A stretch of 64,000 nucleotides of DNA, from positions 62,001 through 126,000 of the forward strand of contig JAFAER010000249.1 of the NCBI GenBank assembly GCA_023423895.1. Direction: 5' to 3'. This document shows, one piece after another, positions 52,222 through 60,568 of this stretch; position 1 is the first letter of the stretch; each line of letters starts with the position of its first letter. Source of the DNA: Pseudomonadota bacterium. GTDB taxonomy: Bacteria; Myxococcota_A; Polyangia; Polyangiales; Polyangiaceae. The position numbers and the translations under genes are program-made. The notes beneath the pieces are model-generated. The model was not told the origin of the DNA. It did not search any database and worked only from the letters and a program-made list of their open reading frames with translations.

Positions 52222-54078
52222 ATGGACCACGAGCCCTCTGGACCGACCTCGACGACGCCGCAATGGATGGCGACCTCCCTCGCCGCGCCCCCAACGGCGC
52301 TCGGAACCGACGCCTCGGGGACGCCCCCTCAACCGATAGGAGGTTCGGTCACCCCGGCCCACTACCCGTTGTGGAACGGTCCGCCGTACCGCACCGCGGC
52401 CGCGTGGCCAGCGGCATCGATGCCCCGGAAGCCGAAGCCGCAGCCGCGCCCGTATCGACCGGTGGAGCTCGCGGCTGTCCTCGGCGTCGTTGCGCTGACG
52501 GACATTTGCCTCTGGGCCTCCGGCGACGGAACGACGAGAGAGGAGTCCGGGCTCGGCTTGGGCTTCGCCCTGCTCTTCGCGGCCGTCCCGGTTCTCCTCT
52601 TCTTCGCAGCACGCGCTCGGCGAACACGAGGATCGGTGCGGCTCGGTGTCGTCGTCGCCCTGCTCACGCTCGTCGCCGCGCGCTGCGCCTATTGCCCGAC
52701 GACCGGGACCGTGCTCTCCGGGCTCATGCTCGTCGGCGCCTTCGTCGTCGCGCTGCGTGCGCGAAGCGCGTTCGTTCCGGAGATCGTTCTCGCGGCCGTG
52801 AGCGCGGTGCCGAAGCTCGCATCGCGCATCGGTGCAGCCAGCGCCGGCGTCGTGCGCCTCGCCGGCCGAACGCGACTCGGAAACGTCTCCGTCCTCCCGA
52901 TCGTCGTCCCGGCCGGGCTCGTCGCGATGTTCCTCGGCGTGTTCGCGCTCGCGAATCCCGTCGTCGCCCGCGGGCTCGGGACCGCGTGGACCGCCATGAC
53001 GAGCGTCCTCGTGTTGCCATCGTTCGGACGGATCACGCTCTGGGCAAGCGCCGCGGTGGCGGGGGTCTCCCTGCTACGACCGGCATGCCGCCTGGCAAGC
53101 GGAGGTGAGAACGCATCGACATCGAGCGAAGCAAAGGCGCCGGCGCTCCTCGTCGCACGGAATGCGCTCGTCGGTCTGAACCTTCTCTTCTTCGCGTACA
53201 ACGCCATCGACGCGACGTATCTCTGGAGCGGCTCACCTCCGGCAGGAATGGGCACTCAGGAATACGCGCACGCGGGCGCGTTCTGGCTGACCGTGGCGCT
53301 CCTCATGCTCACGGCCGTCATCGGCGTGATGTTCCGCGATGCGCTCGCACACGACGCGCAGGCGAAGACGGCACGCTGGCTGGCCTTCGCCTGGATGGGC
53401 CAGGGTGTCATCCTCGCCGTCGGGACGTATCGCCGGATCGCGATTCACATTGCGAAGAGCGGCCTCTCCGATCTCCGCATCGTCGGCATCCTCGGGACGA
53501 CACTGGTCGTCTGCGGCGTCGTGCTCGTCGCGTGGAAGCTTCGGGAGCGGAAGACGTTCACGTGGCTCCTTCGACGGCAGCTCGACGCCTTCGCGCTCGT
53601 GTCCATCCTCTACGCGGTCGCGCCGACACACCTCGTGTCCGCTCACGTGAACGTCGCCCGCGTGCAGAGCGGCGAATACCGGCCGCTGCTTCACGCCTTC
53701 CGGCAGTCGCACGAGATGGAGAGCGCCGCTGCGTACCTGCCGCTCCTGGAACATCCGGACGGGCGCGTTCGGCAGGGCATCGCGGCGCTCCTGCAAGACG
53801 AGCACGAGAAGCTGCGCGCGCGGCACCGATTTACCGCCGAGCCACCGACCTGGCGCGAACGCGACCTCGCCTCGGGGCATGCGCTCGCGTCCCTCGACGA
53901 GGCTTCCGATCGGATCGAGGTCGCGCTCGACGGCGCGAACCCAGTGTCGGCAAAGCGCGTGCTGCTCGAGATCTCGCGCGCGGCGAACGAAGACCGATCG
54001 ATCGAGGAGCTGCTCGCGATCCCGGCGGCGGCGCGGGACGTGAGCGAATACGACGGAACGCGCTCGCGCGTGTACTGA
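52222..54078 (+). CDS. DUF4173/DUF4153-type integral membrane protein
   Basis: 618 aa from the ATG giving MDHEPSGPTSTTP. After a Pro-rich cytoplasmic N-terminus of about 85 residues come ten or so transmembrane helices. They include the family signature ATYLWSGSPPAGMGTQEYAHAGAFWLTVALLMLTAVIGVMFR (about 330-371). A C-terminal soluble helical part (about 480-618) contains EYRPLLHAFRQSHEMESAAAYLPLLEHPDGRVRQG, unlike most family members. The family is widespread and uncharacterised; some members neighbour two-component systems. It is divergent from the SNF2 gene. Confidence 0.8.
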   Translation: MDHEPSGPTSTTPQWMATSLAAPPTALGTDASGTPPQPIGGSVTPAHYPLWNGPPYRTAAAWPAASMPRKPKPQPRPYRPVELAAVLGVVALTDICLWASGDGTTREESGLGLGFALLFAAVPVLLFFAARARRTRGSVRLGVVVALLTLVAARCAYCPTTGTVLSGLMLVGAFVVALRARSAFVPEIVLAAVSAVPKLASRIGAASAGVVRLAGRTRLGNVSVLPIVVPAGLVAMFLGVFALANPVVARGLGTAWTAMTSVLVLPSFGRITLWASAAVAGVSLLRPACRLASGGENASTSSEAKAPALLVARNALVGLNLLFFAYNAIDATYLWSGSPPAGMGTQEYAHAGAFWLTVALLMLTAVIGVMFRDALAHDAQAKTARWLAFAWMGQGVILAVGTYRRIAIHIAKSGLSDLRIVGILGTTLVVCGVVLVAWKLRERKTFTWLLRRQLDAFALVSILYAVAPTHLVSAHVNVARVQSGEYRPLLHAFRQSHEMESAAAYLPLLEHPDGRVRQGIAALLQDEHEKLRARHRFTAEPPTWRERDLASGHALASLDEASDRIEVALDGANPVSAKRVLLEISRAANEDRSIEELLAIPAAARDVSEYDGTRSRVY

Positions 54079-54166
54079 AGGGCGCCGCGACGCCGCCCGA
54101 CGCCCGGCGCACGGCTCGAACAGCCTGCGGCTTGCTCCGGCACCTGCTTCGGGTCATGAGCCCCGA

Positions 54167-54847
54167 GTGACCTTGCCTCCGAACGCCGTCCCTCCCCAGC
54201 TCCAGTTCTACTTCGACTTCATCTCGCCGTACGCGTTCCTCGCATGGACGCAGATCCGCGACATCGCACGTCGATGCGGGCGCTCGGTCGAGCCGGTGCC
54301 CGTCCTGTTCGCGGCGCTGCTCGACGCGCACGGGCAGAAGGGGCCGGCCGAGATCCCGGCGAAACGTCGGTATCTCTTCAAAGACATCGCACGGAAGGCG
54401 CACCGTCTCGGTGTGCCCTCCGTCGCTCCGCCGCCCGCGCATCCGTTCAACCCGCTCGCAGCATTGAGGGTCGCGTCGCTCCCGCTGCCCCTGACGACGA
54501 GAGAGACGATCATCGACGCGCTCTACGCCGCCGCCTGGACCCGACGCGAGGCCATCGACTCCGCCGAGGCCGTCGCTGGCATCCTCTCGCGTGTGGGCCT
54601 CGATGGGCCGGCGCTCGTGGCCGAAGCGCAGACGACGGCGACGAAGGAGCGCCTCCGATCCGCGACCGACGAGGCCATCCGACGCGGAATTTTCGGCGTG
54701 CCGTCCGTGCTCGTCGACGACGAGCTCTTCTGGGGGACCGACGCGCTGCCCGATCTCGAGGCGTACCTCCGCGGGGAGCTCCCCACGTTCTCGGACGCGG
54801 AATGGAGCTCGCTGCCCATGGCGGCGATCCGCAAGGGAAGCCTGTAG
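54167..54847 (+). CDS. 2-hydroxychromene-2-carboxylate isomerase (DsbA-like fold)
   Basis: 226 aa, GTG start. The GST-kappa/HCCA isomerase pattern is clear: FYFDFISPYAFLAWTQIRDIARRCG at the start, the middle helical domain with RYLFKDIARKAHRLGVP and HPFNPLAALRV, then the C-terminal RRGIFGVPSVLVDDELFWGTDAL, which contains the cis-Pro loop. These glutathione-dependent isomerases act in naphthalene catabolism, but many family members have unknown roles. No other catabolic genes are adjacent, so the substrate cannot be inferred. Confidence 0.9.
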   Translation: MTLPPNAVPPQLQFYFDFISPYAFLAWTQIRDIARRCGRSVEPVPVLFAALLDAHGQKGPAEIPAKRRYLFKDIARKAHRLGVPSVAPPPAHPFNPLAALRVASLPLPLTTRETIIDALYAAAWTRREAIDSAEAVAGILSRVGLDGPALVAEAQTTATKERLRSATDEAIRRGIFGVPSVLVDDELFWGTDALPDLEAYLRGELPTFSDAEWSSLPMAAIRKGSL

Positions 54848-54907
54848 TCGGAGCCTCGAAGCGCCCGTCTGGCGGCGCCGCCGTCGCTCCGCTAGAGCGA
54901 GCCCTGG

Positions 54908-56236
54908 ATGGACCGAATCCGACTGCGCTGCGCCTTCATCGTGCTCGGGATGGTGCTCGGGCTCGTCGTGAGCGCATGTGGAACGAGCCCGCGTCACGCC
55001 TCGCAAGCGGCGAATGCGCCGACCGCCACTGCCGACGGCGGCGCGGACGAGACCGAGGATGACAGCGAGGACGATGACGCCGCGGGCTCGGACGCCGACG
55101 GCGACGTCGAAGCATCGAGCGAGCTCGCGGCTCAGCCGAACGCACCGTGCCCACGGAACATGGTGCTGGTCGAAAGCGCGGACGCGCGCTTCTGCATCGA
55201 CAAATACGAGGCCTCGCTCGTCGAGGTCGACTCCGACGGAAACGAGAAGCCGTTCCCGCACTGGCTCACGGTCGACGGCCACGTGGTCCGCGCCGTCAGC
55301 GAGCCGGACGTGTTCCCTCAGGGGTTCATCAGCGAAGTCCAGGCAGAGGACGCCTGCGCGGCATCCGGCAAACGCCTCTGCGCGTTTGCCGAATGGAAGA
55401 CGGCGTGCATGGGTCCCGAGAAGACGACGTTCCCGTACGGTGCAGCGCGCCGTCCGGGCACCTGCCACGACACCGGCAGGAGCGCGGTGGCTGCGGTCTT
55501 CGGGCTCAAGGCGCTCGCCGATCCGGTCGCGAGCGCGCCCCCGAACAAGACAGCACGCGTCGCAAGCGCGAAGGCGGCCGCGCCTTCACGGGCCGCCGCG
55601 CCTTCGCGCGCCGCCGCCGCTTCTTCGCGTGCCGCCGCTTCGAAGGCGACCGCGGGCGCGAAGCCCAAGACGGGCACCAGCGCCGCGAGCAAGACCGCGG
55701 CCACGGCCTCACGAACGGCGAAGCCAGGCCGACAGGCGCACGTCACGACGAAAGGGCGTGCCGCCGAAACGACCAAGCAGCGCGCTGCGCGTCCCGGCGC
55801 AGTCGCCGCGAAGCCGTCGAAGCGGCGTGGTGACAAGAACGAGCGCACGGCCGCCCGCGGGACGAAGCGCGTGCCTGCAGCCGCGAAGGCGAGCGCACGC
55901 CCGGTCTCGGTCGCGCCGAGCGTATGGACGCAGCTCAACGATCCTCGTCTCGGACAGGTCGACGGCGCCCTCGCGAAGACGGGCTCGCACGAGGAGTGCG
56001 TGAACGGCTACGGCGTGCTCGACATGGTCGGCAACCTCCACGAATGGGTGAAGACGGACCCGTCAGCGCCACACGGGACGTTTGCGGGCGGCTACTTCCT
56101 CGACACGACCTTGAACGGCGACGGCTGCCAGTACCGCACGACGGCGCACGCCCACGACTATCACGACTACTCGACCGGCTTCCGCTGCTGCGCCGACGCC
56201 TCCGCGGCCGAAGCGGCGCCCGTCGCGAGCGACTGA
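54908..56236 (+). CDS. SUMF1/FGE-sulfatase-domain lipoprotein split by a histone-like insertion
   Basis: 442 aa. The lipoprotein signal ends VVSAC (Cys about 23). The SUMF1-like domain begins at about 79 (PCPRNMVLVESADARFCIDKYEAS) and runs through AEDACAASGKRLCAFAEWKTACMGPEKTTFPYG. It resumes at about 335 with WTQLNDPRLGQVDGALAKTGSHEECVNGYGVLDMVGNLHEWVKTD, YFLDTTLNGDGCQYRTTAHAHDYHDYSTGFRCC. Between them, roughly residues 205-330, is an Ala/Lys/Arg-rich, low-complexity region like a histone H1 tail (AAAPSRAAAPSRAAAASSRAA). Two of the Cys pairs of this fold lie on opposite sides of it. Formylglycine-generating activity is not shown. Confidence 0.8.
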   Translation: MDRIRLRCAFIVLGMVLGLVVSACGTSPRHASQAANAPTATADGGADETEDDSEDDDAAGSDADGDVEASSELAAQPNAPCPRNMVLVESADARFCIDKYEASLVEVDSDGNEKPFPHWLTVDGHVVRAVSEPDVFPQGFISEVQAEDACAASGKRLCAFAEWKTACMGPEKTTFPYGAARRPGTCHDTGRSAVAAVFGLKALADPVASAPPNKTARVASAKAAAPSRAAAPSRAAAASSRAAASKATAGAKPKTGTSAASKTAATASRTAKPGRQAHVTTKGRAAETTKQRAARPGAVAAKPSKRRGDKNERTAARGTKRVPAAAKASARPVSVAPSVWTQLNDPRLGQVDGALAKTGSHEECVNGYGVLDMVGNLHEWVKTDPSAPHGTFAGGYFLDTTLNGDGCQYRTTAHAHDYHDYSTGFRCCADASAAEAAPVASD

Positions 56237-56338
56237 CGCGCGGACAGACGCGGAAAGTCCCGACCTCTGCCGATTTCAGGGCTGTTTCGCCCTCGTGCCT
56301 TGAATCTGCGGATCTTTGCGCTAGAAGCCGCGCGGCTC

Positions 56339-57157
56339 ATGAAGACCTCAGCAGTTCTCGGTGTCGTCGCAGGGCTCGCGGCGGCTGCGTTCGGATCCCT
56401 CACGGCGGCGTGCACGACGACGAAGATCGTCGAGGTCGCGCCGGTCGACGCCGGCTCGAGCGACACCGGCACGGGCGGCGAAGAAGAGGAGCTCACCACG
56501 GTCGAGGGCAAGAGCGGCAAGCTCTTCGACGGCACCGCGAAGAGCTTCGCGAAGGTGAAGCCCGACGGAACGGTCGCCAGCGTCGGCGTCGTCTTCTCGC
56601 TGGAGGCGCTCACGTCCGGTCCCTCGTCGCACCCGTTTCAGGACGACCTCGTGCTCGACATGCCGTCCGTCGCCAAGGAGCAGACGCTCCTCCATCACCT
56701 GCGCGCGAACTGGCTGCCCGGAGGCCACGGCCCAAACCCGTATGCCGAGGCGCACTACGACTTCCACTTCCTCCGGGGCTCGCGCGCCGAGATCGACGCG
56801 ATCGAGTGCCGCGCCGACCAGACGATGCCGAAGGCCGACAAGATCCCCAAAGGGTATGGCACCCCCGAGCTCTGCGTGAACGCGATGGGCTACCACTCGT
56901 GGCCCAAGGCAGACACGTCCGGCGGAGACTTCGTCGCCTCGTTGATCATGGGCTACTGGAAGGGCAACGTCGTCTTCCTCGAGCCGATGATCCCGGTCTC
57001 GACGTTCGAGAAGAAGGCTTCGTTCGAGATCCCGATCGCGAAGCCGGCGTCCGCAGGTGGTGAGACGACGCTCTATCCGACGCGCATGGTCGCGACCTGG
57101 CTCGAGGAGTCGGAGGAGTACTCGTTCGAGTTCGACCAGTTCGAAACGATCGACTGA
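56339..57157 (+). CDS. Lipoprotein with TTHB210/DUF5602-like domain
   Basis: 272 aa from the ATG giving MKTSAVLGVVAGLAAAAFGSLTAAC (lipobox TAAC, Cys about 25). After a short acidic Glu/Gly-rich linker comes the conserved block NWLPGGHGPNPYAEAHYDFHFLRG. I recognise it as the TTHB210/DUF5602-type pattern, whose His/Asp residues may bind metal. The rest (VASLIMGYWKGNVVFLEPMIPVSTFEKKASFEIPI) is a beta-sandwich. The family has no established function. It stands alone, with the SUMF1-domain lipoprotein upstream and a short ORF and the GH15 gene downstream. Confidence 0.75.
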   Translation: MKTSAVLGVVAGLAAAAFGSLTAACTTTKIVEVAPVDAGSSDTGTGGEEEELTTVEGKSGKLFDGTAKSFAKVKPDGTVASVGVVFSLEALTSGPSSHPFQDDLVLDMPSVAKEQTLLHHLRANWLPGGHGPNPYAEAHYDFHFLRGSRAEIDAIECRADQTMPKADKIPKGYGTPELCVNAMGYHSWPKADTSGGDFVASLIMGYWKGNVVFLEPMIPVSTFEKKASFEIPIAKPASAGGETTLYPTRMVATWLEESEEYSFEFDQFETID

Positions 57158-57184
57158 CTCGATAGGTTCCGACCGCGCGCGCTC

Positions 57185-57207
57185 GTGCTCGGCTCGAGCT
57201 CGAGCAC
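57185..57207. repeat. Short GC hairpin after the TTHB210-like gene
   Basis: GTGCTCG (57185-57191) pairs with CGAGCAC (57201-57207) around a 9-nt loop. It follows the TTHB210-like stop by about 28 nt and has no T-run. It may mark the transcript end. Confidence 0.4.
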
Positions 57208-57239
57208 TCTCGGCCCCGCTCGTGCATGCTCATCGGCTC

Positions 57240-57431
57240 ATGGAAGCCAAGCGGACGGAGCGAGATGTCGGCGTTTCATGGGGCTTTCGAGAGGCCGTCC
57301 AGCAATACCTCAGGGATGCCGAGGACTGGATCGACCGCATGGCATTGCGCCTCGGTGACGCAATCTTCGGCGAGCGGATCTCGGAGAAGCTCTTCGGGCC
57401 CCATCCGTCCCGGCAGTTGCCCCGGTACTGA
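57240..57431 (+). CDS. Short ORF upstream of the GH15 gene
   Basis: 63 aa (MEAKRTERDVGVSWGFREAV, then QYLRDAEDWIDRMALRLGDAIFGERISEKLFGPHPSRQLPRY). It ends 7 nt before the GH15 start. The sequence is amphipathic and helical (VQQYLRDAEDWIDRMALRLGDAIFG), as in small regulatory or membrane-associated peptides. Its ribosome-binding site is weak. It may be a genuine short gene of the GH15 unit or a leader-type ORF. I cannot decide, so confidence is low. Confidence 0.45.
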   Translation: MEAKRTERDVGVSWGFREAVQQYLRDAEDWIDRMALRLGDAIFGERISEKLFGPHPSRQLPRY

Positions 57432-57438
57432 CGGCTAG

Positions 57439-59235
57439 ATGGCTCGACGAATCGAAGACTACGCCTTGCTCGGCGACTGCCGTGGTGCCGCGCTCGTCGG
57501 GAACGACGGGTCGATCGACTGGCTGTGCCTCCCGCGGTTCGACTCCGACGCGTGTTTCGCCGCACTGCTCGGCACGGAAGAGAACGGCTTCTGGAAGATC
57601 GCGCCTCTTGCCCCGATCACGAGCTCGCGTCGTTCGTACCGCCACGGAACGATGTGCGTCGACACGGAGCTGACGACCGACGAGGGAACCATCGTCGTCA
57701 CAGACTTCATGCCCGTCCGCGACGACGGGCCAGGAGTGGTGCGCATCGTCACCGGCAAGAGCGGCGCTGTCCGCGTCCACTCCGAGATCGCGCTGCGGTT
57801 CAACTTCGGAAAGACGGTGCCGTGGGTGCAGCGAGTCGACGGGCAGGTCCTGCAGGCCATCGCCGGTCCGGACCTCCTTCGCATCTGGACGCCCGCGCCG
57901 ATGCACGGCGAAGGCCTCCGCACACACTCCGACTTCGTCGTCCGACCGGGCGACCGCGTGCCGTTCGTGATGCGCTGGGGGCCGTCTTACGCGCACGAAT
58001 GTCCGCAGCCCATCGACGCACACGAGGCCCTCGCGCGGACCGAAGAGTGGTGGCGTGAATGGGCCTGCCGCTCGGAGCTCGAGGGTCCGTACGCCGACGC
58101 GGTCCGGCGCTCGATCATGACGCTGAAGGCGCTCACGTTCGCGCCGACGGGCGGCGTGGTTGCGGCCCCGACGACGTCATTGCCGGAAAGAATCGGCGGC
58201 GTTCGCAACTGGGACTACCGCTACTGCTGGGTACGCGACGCCACGATGACGCTCTACTCGCTGCTGAGCGCCGGCTACCTGGACGAAGCACGCGAGTTCC
58301 GCGACTGGCTTCTGCGGGCGTGTGCCGGTGCACCGGATCAGCTGCAGATCCTCTACGGCATCGCAGGCGAGCGTCGACTCACCGAAGTCGAGCTGCCGTG
58401 GCTCCCCGGATACGAACAGAGCGCGCCCGTTCGCATCGGCAACGCCGCATCCGACCAGATGCAGCTCGACGTCTACGGCGAGCTCGCGGACACGCTCTAC
58501 CTCTCACACTCGACGGGCCTCAATCACACGGACGAGGGGTGGTCGCTCCAGCGCTCGCTGCTCCGGCACCTGGAGAAGGCGTGGCGTCAGCCCGACCACG
58601 GGATCTGGGAGGTACGCGGTCCACGGCGCCACTTCGTCCACTCGAAGGTGATGTGCTGGGTCGCGTTCGACCGCGGCGTGAAGTCGATCGAGAAGTGGGG
58701 GCTCGACGGTCCCCTCGAACGCTGGAGGGCGGTGCGCGACGAGATCCACGCCGAGGTCTGCGACCGCGGCCTCGACACGGCGCACGGCGGCTTCGCGCAG
58801 TACTACGGGTCGACCGAGCCCGACGCGAGCCTGCTGATGCTACCGGCGGTTGGATTCCTCCCTGCGGAAGATCCACGCATCGTTCGCACCGTGATGAACA
58901 TCGAGAAGCGCCTCATGGGCGACGGGTTCGTCCGCCGGTACATCACCCATCCGGGCGTCGACGGGATGCCCGAGGGCGAAGGTGCCTTTCTCGCGTGCTC
59001 GTTCTGGCTCGTGGACGCCCTCGTGCTCCTCGGGCGCCACGAGGAGGCACGAGCGCACTTCGAGCGGCTCCTCGGCCTCGCGAACGACGTCGGGCTCCTC
59101 GCGGAGGAATACGACCCGCGCGAGAAGCGGATGCTCGGCAACTTCCCGCAGGCGCTCTCCCACGTCGCGCTCGTGAACTCGGCGCTCAACCTGTCGCGGC
59201 TGCGCGGGCCGGCTCGTCTCCGCTGCACGATGTAG
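57439..59235 (+). CDS. Glycoside hydrolase family 15 (glucoamylase/trehalase type)
   Basis: 598 aa. The N-terminal beta-sandwich begins MARRIEDYALLGDCRGAALVGNDGSIDWLCLPRFDSDACFAALLG, the characteristic GH15 opening. The catalytic (alpha/alpha)6 barrel follows, with NWDYRYCWVRDATMTLYSLLSAGYLDEAREF and, near the end, MPEGEGAFLACSFWLVDALVLLGRHEEA. The general acid and base Glu residues would be in those two blocks. GH15 enzymes hydrolyse alpha-1,4-glucans, or trehalose in bacterial members with this N-terminal opening. The precise substrate is not determined here. No signal peptide is visible, so it is probably cytoplasmic. Confidence 0.9.
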   Translation: MARRIEDYALLGDCRGAALVGNDGSIDWLCLPRFDSDACFAALLGTEENGFWKIAPLAPITSSRRSYRHGTMCVDTELTTDEGTIVVTDFMPVRDDGPGVVRIVTGKSGAVRVHSEIALRFNFGKTVPWVQRVDGQVLQAIAGPDLLRIWTPAPMHGEGLRTHSDFVVRPGDRVPFVMRWGPSYAHECPQPIDAHEALARTEEWWREWACRSELEGPYADAVRRSIMTLKALTFAPTGGVVAAPTTSLPERIGGVRNWDYRYCWVRDATMTLYSLLSAGYLDEAREFRDWLLRACAGAPDQLQILYGIAGERRLTEVELPWLPGYEQSAPVRIGNAASDQMQLDVYGELADTLYLSHSTGLNHTDEGWSLQRSLLRHLEKAWRQPDHGIWEVRGPRRHFVHSKVMCWVAFDRGVKSIEKWGLDGPLERWRAVRDEIHAEVCDRGLDTAHGGFAQYYGSTEPDASLLMLPAVGFLPAEDPRIVRTVMNIEKRLMGDGFVRRYITHPGVDGMPEGEGAFLACSFWLVDALVLLGRHEEARAHFERLLGLANDVGLLAEEYDPREKRMLGNFPQALSHVALVNSALNLSRLRGPARLRCTM

Positions 59236-59287
59236 ATCGTCGCGTCGCCCGGTCCCTCCCCGCTTCGAGTCGAGGTATCGTCACCGC

Positions 59288-60562
59288 ATGGCTCCGAAGT
59301 CGGAGGTGCTCGAGCTCGCCGGTCACGAAGTGACGATCACGAACCCGACGAAGATCTTCTTCCCGAAGCTGCGTCTGACCAAGCTCGATCTCGTCCAGTA
59401 CTACGTCGCCGTCGCCGAGGGCGCCGTCCGCGGCGTGTTCGGGCGGCCGATGCTCCTCAAACGCTTCCCCGACGGCGTCGAACAAGAGGCCTTCTACCAG
59501 AAGCGTGCGCCGGCAAAACGTCCCGAATGGATTGACGTGGCGACGTTCACGTTCCCGTCGGGCCGGCACGCCGACGAGGTCGTGGTCCGCAACGTCGCCC
59601 AGCTCGCATGGGTGATCAACCTCGGCTGCGTCGATCTCAATGCACATCCTGTCCGTGCAGAGGACATGGACCACCCCGACGAGCTGCGGATCGATCTCGA
59701 CCCGGTGCCCGGAGTCGGCTGGCGACAGATCCTCGACGTAGCGAACGTCGCGCGTGAGGTCCTCGCGGACATGGGGCTCGTCGGCTGGCCGAAGACGAGC
59801 GGCTCACGCGGCGTCCACATCTGGGTGCGGATCGCGCCACGCTGGCCGTTCGAGCAGGTCAGGCGCGCGGCCCTCGCCTTCGCTCGCGAGGTCGAGCGGC
59901 GCGCGCCGAAGATCGCCACGAGCAAGTGGTGGAAGGAGGAACGGCATGGCGTGTTCCTCGACTACAACCAGAACGCGCGCGATCGCACGACGTCGAACGC
60001 ATACTCCGTTCGCCCGACGCCCGATGCGCGCGTATCCATGCCGCTGTCGTGGGAGGAGCTCGACACGAGCGATCCGGCCGACTTCACGATGCTCACGGTC
60101 CCGAAGCTCTTCGCGGAGCATGGAGATGCGCACGCGAAGATCGACGAGGTTCACTACTCGATCGAGAAGCTCCTCGAGCTCGCCGATCGACAAGAACGCG
60201 AGGGCGAAGGCGACGCGCCCTGGCCACCGCACTTCCAGAAGACACCGGGCGAAGCCCCTCGCGTCGCGCCCTCACGGGCGAAAGGCGCCGCACCAGCACG
60301 GCCACGACCGAAGCTGCCCGTGCTCATCATCGCGAAGGCGAAGCTCAAGGCCGACGCGCTGGAAGGACTCGAGCGCTGGAAGGCCCGGCATCCGTCCGTC
60401 GTGCCTTACCTGGCTCCCGAGGACGTTCTCACGGACACGATGCGCGGCCGGTCTTCGGCCTGGACGCGCATCCGCGTCAACCTGAAGAACGTCCCCGAAG
60501 AAGAGAGGCCGCCCGAAGAGCCGCCGGATCCCGACTACGATCCCGCCTCGGAGTGGCAATAG
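59288..60562 (+). CDS. LigD-type primase-polymerase (NHEJ polymerase domain)
   Basis: 424 aa. It has the archaeo-eukaryotic primase-like polymerase domain of bacterial LigD: TNPTKIFFPKLRLTKLDLVQYYVAVAEG at the N-terminus, LRIDLDPVPG (metal-binding DxD), TSGSRGVHIWVRI, DYNQNARDRTTSNAYSVRPTPDARVSMPLSWEEL. A C-terminal extension of about 110 residues (PRPKLPVLIIAKAKLKADALEGLERWKARHP) follows. In LigD proteins this domain fills gaps during double-strand break repair. Here it is a stand-alone gene, convergent with an ATP-dependent DNA ligase 6 nt away. No Ku gene is in the window. Confidence 0.9.
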   Translation: MAPKSEVLELAGHEVTITNPTKIFFPKLRLTKLDLVQYYVAVAEGAVRGVFGRPMLLKRFPDGVEQEAFYQKRAPAKRPEWIDVATFTFPSGRHADEVVVRNVAQLAWVINLGCVDLNAHPVRAEDMDHPDELRIDLDPVPGVGWRQILDVANVAREVLADMGLVGWPKTSGSRGVHIWVRIAPRWPFEQVRRAALAFAREVERRAPKIATSKWWKEERHGVFLDYNQNARDRTTSNAYSVRPTPDARVSMPLSWEELDTSDPADFTMLTVPKLFAEHGDAHAKIDEVHYSIEKLLELADRQEREGEGDAPWPPHFQKTPGEAPRVAPSRAKGAAPARPRPKLPVLIIAKAKLKADALEGLERWKARHPSVVPYLAPEDVLTDTMRGRSSAWTRIRVNLKNVPEEERPPEEPPDPDYDPASEWQ

Positions 60563-60568
60563 GCGGCT

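Noticed and set aside
57240..57431. The 63-aa ORF as a definite gene
   Set aside because: The ribosome-binding site is weak and no family is recognised, so it is listed only as a low-confidence feature.
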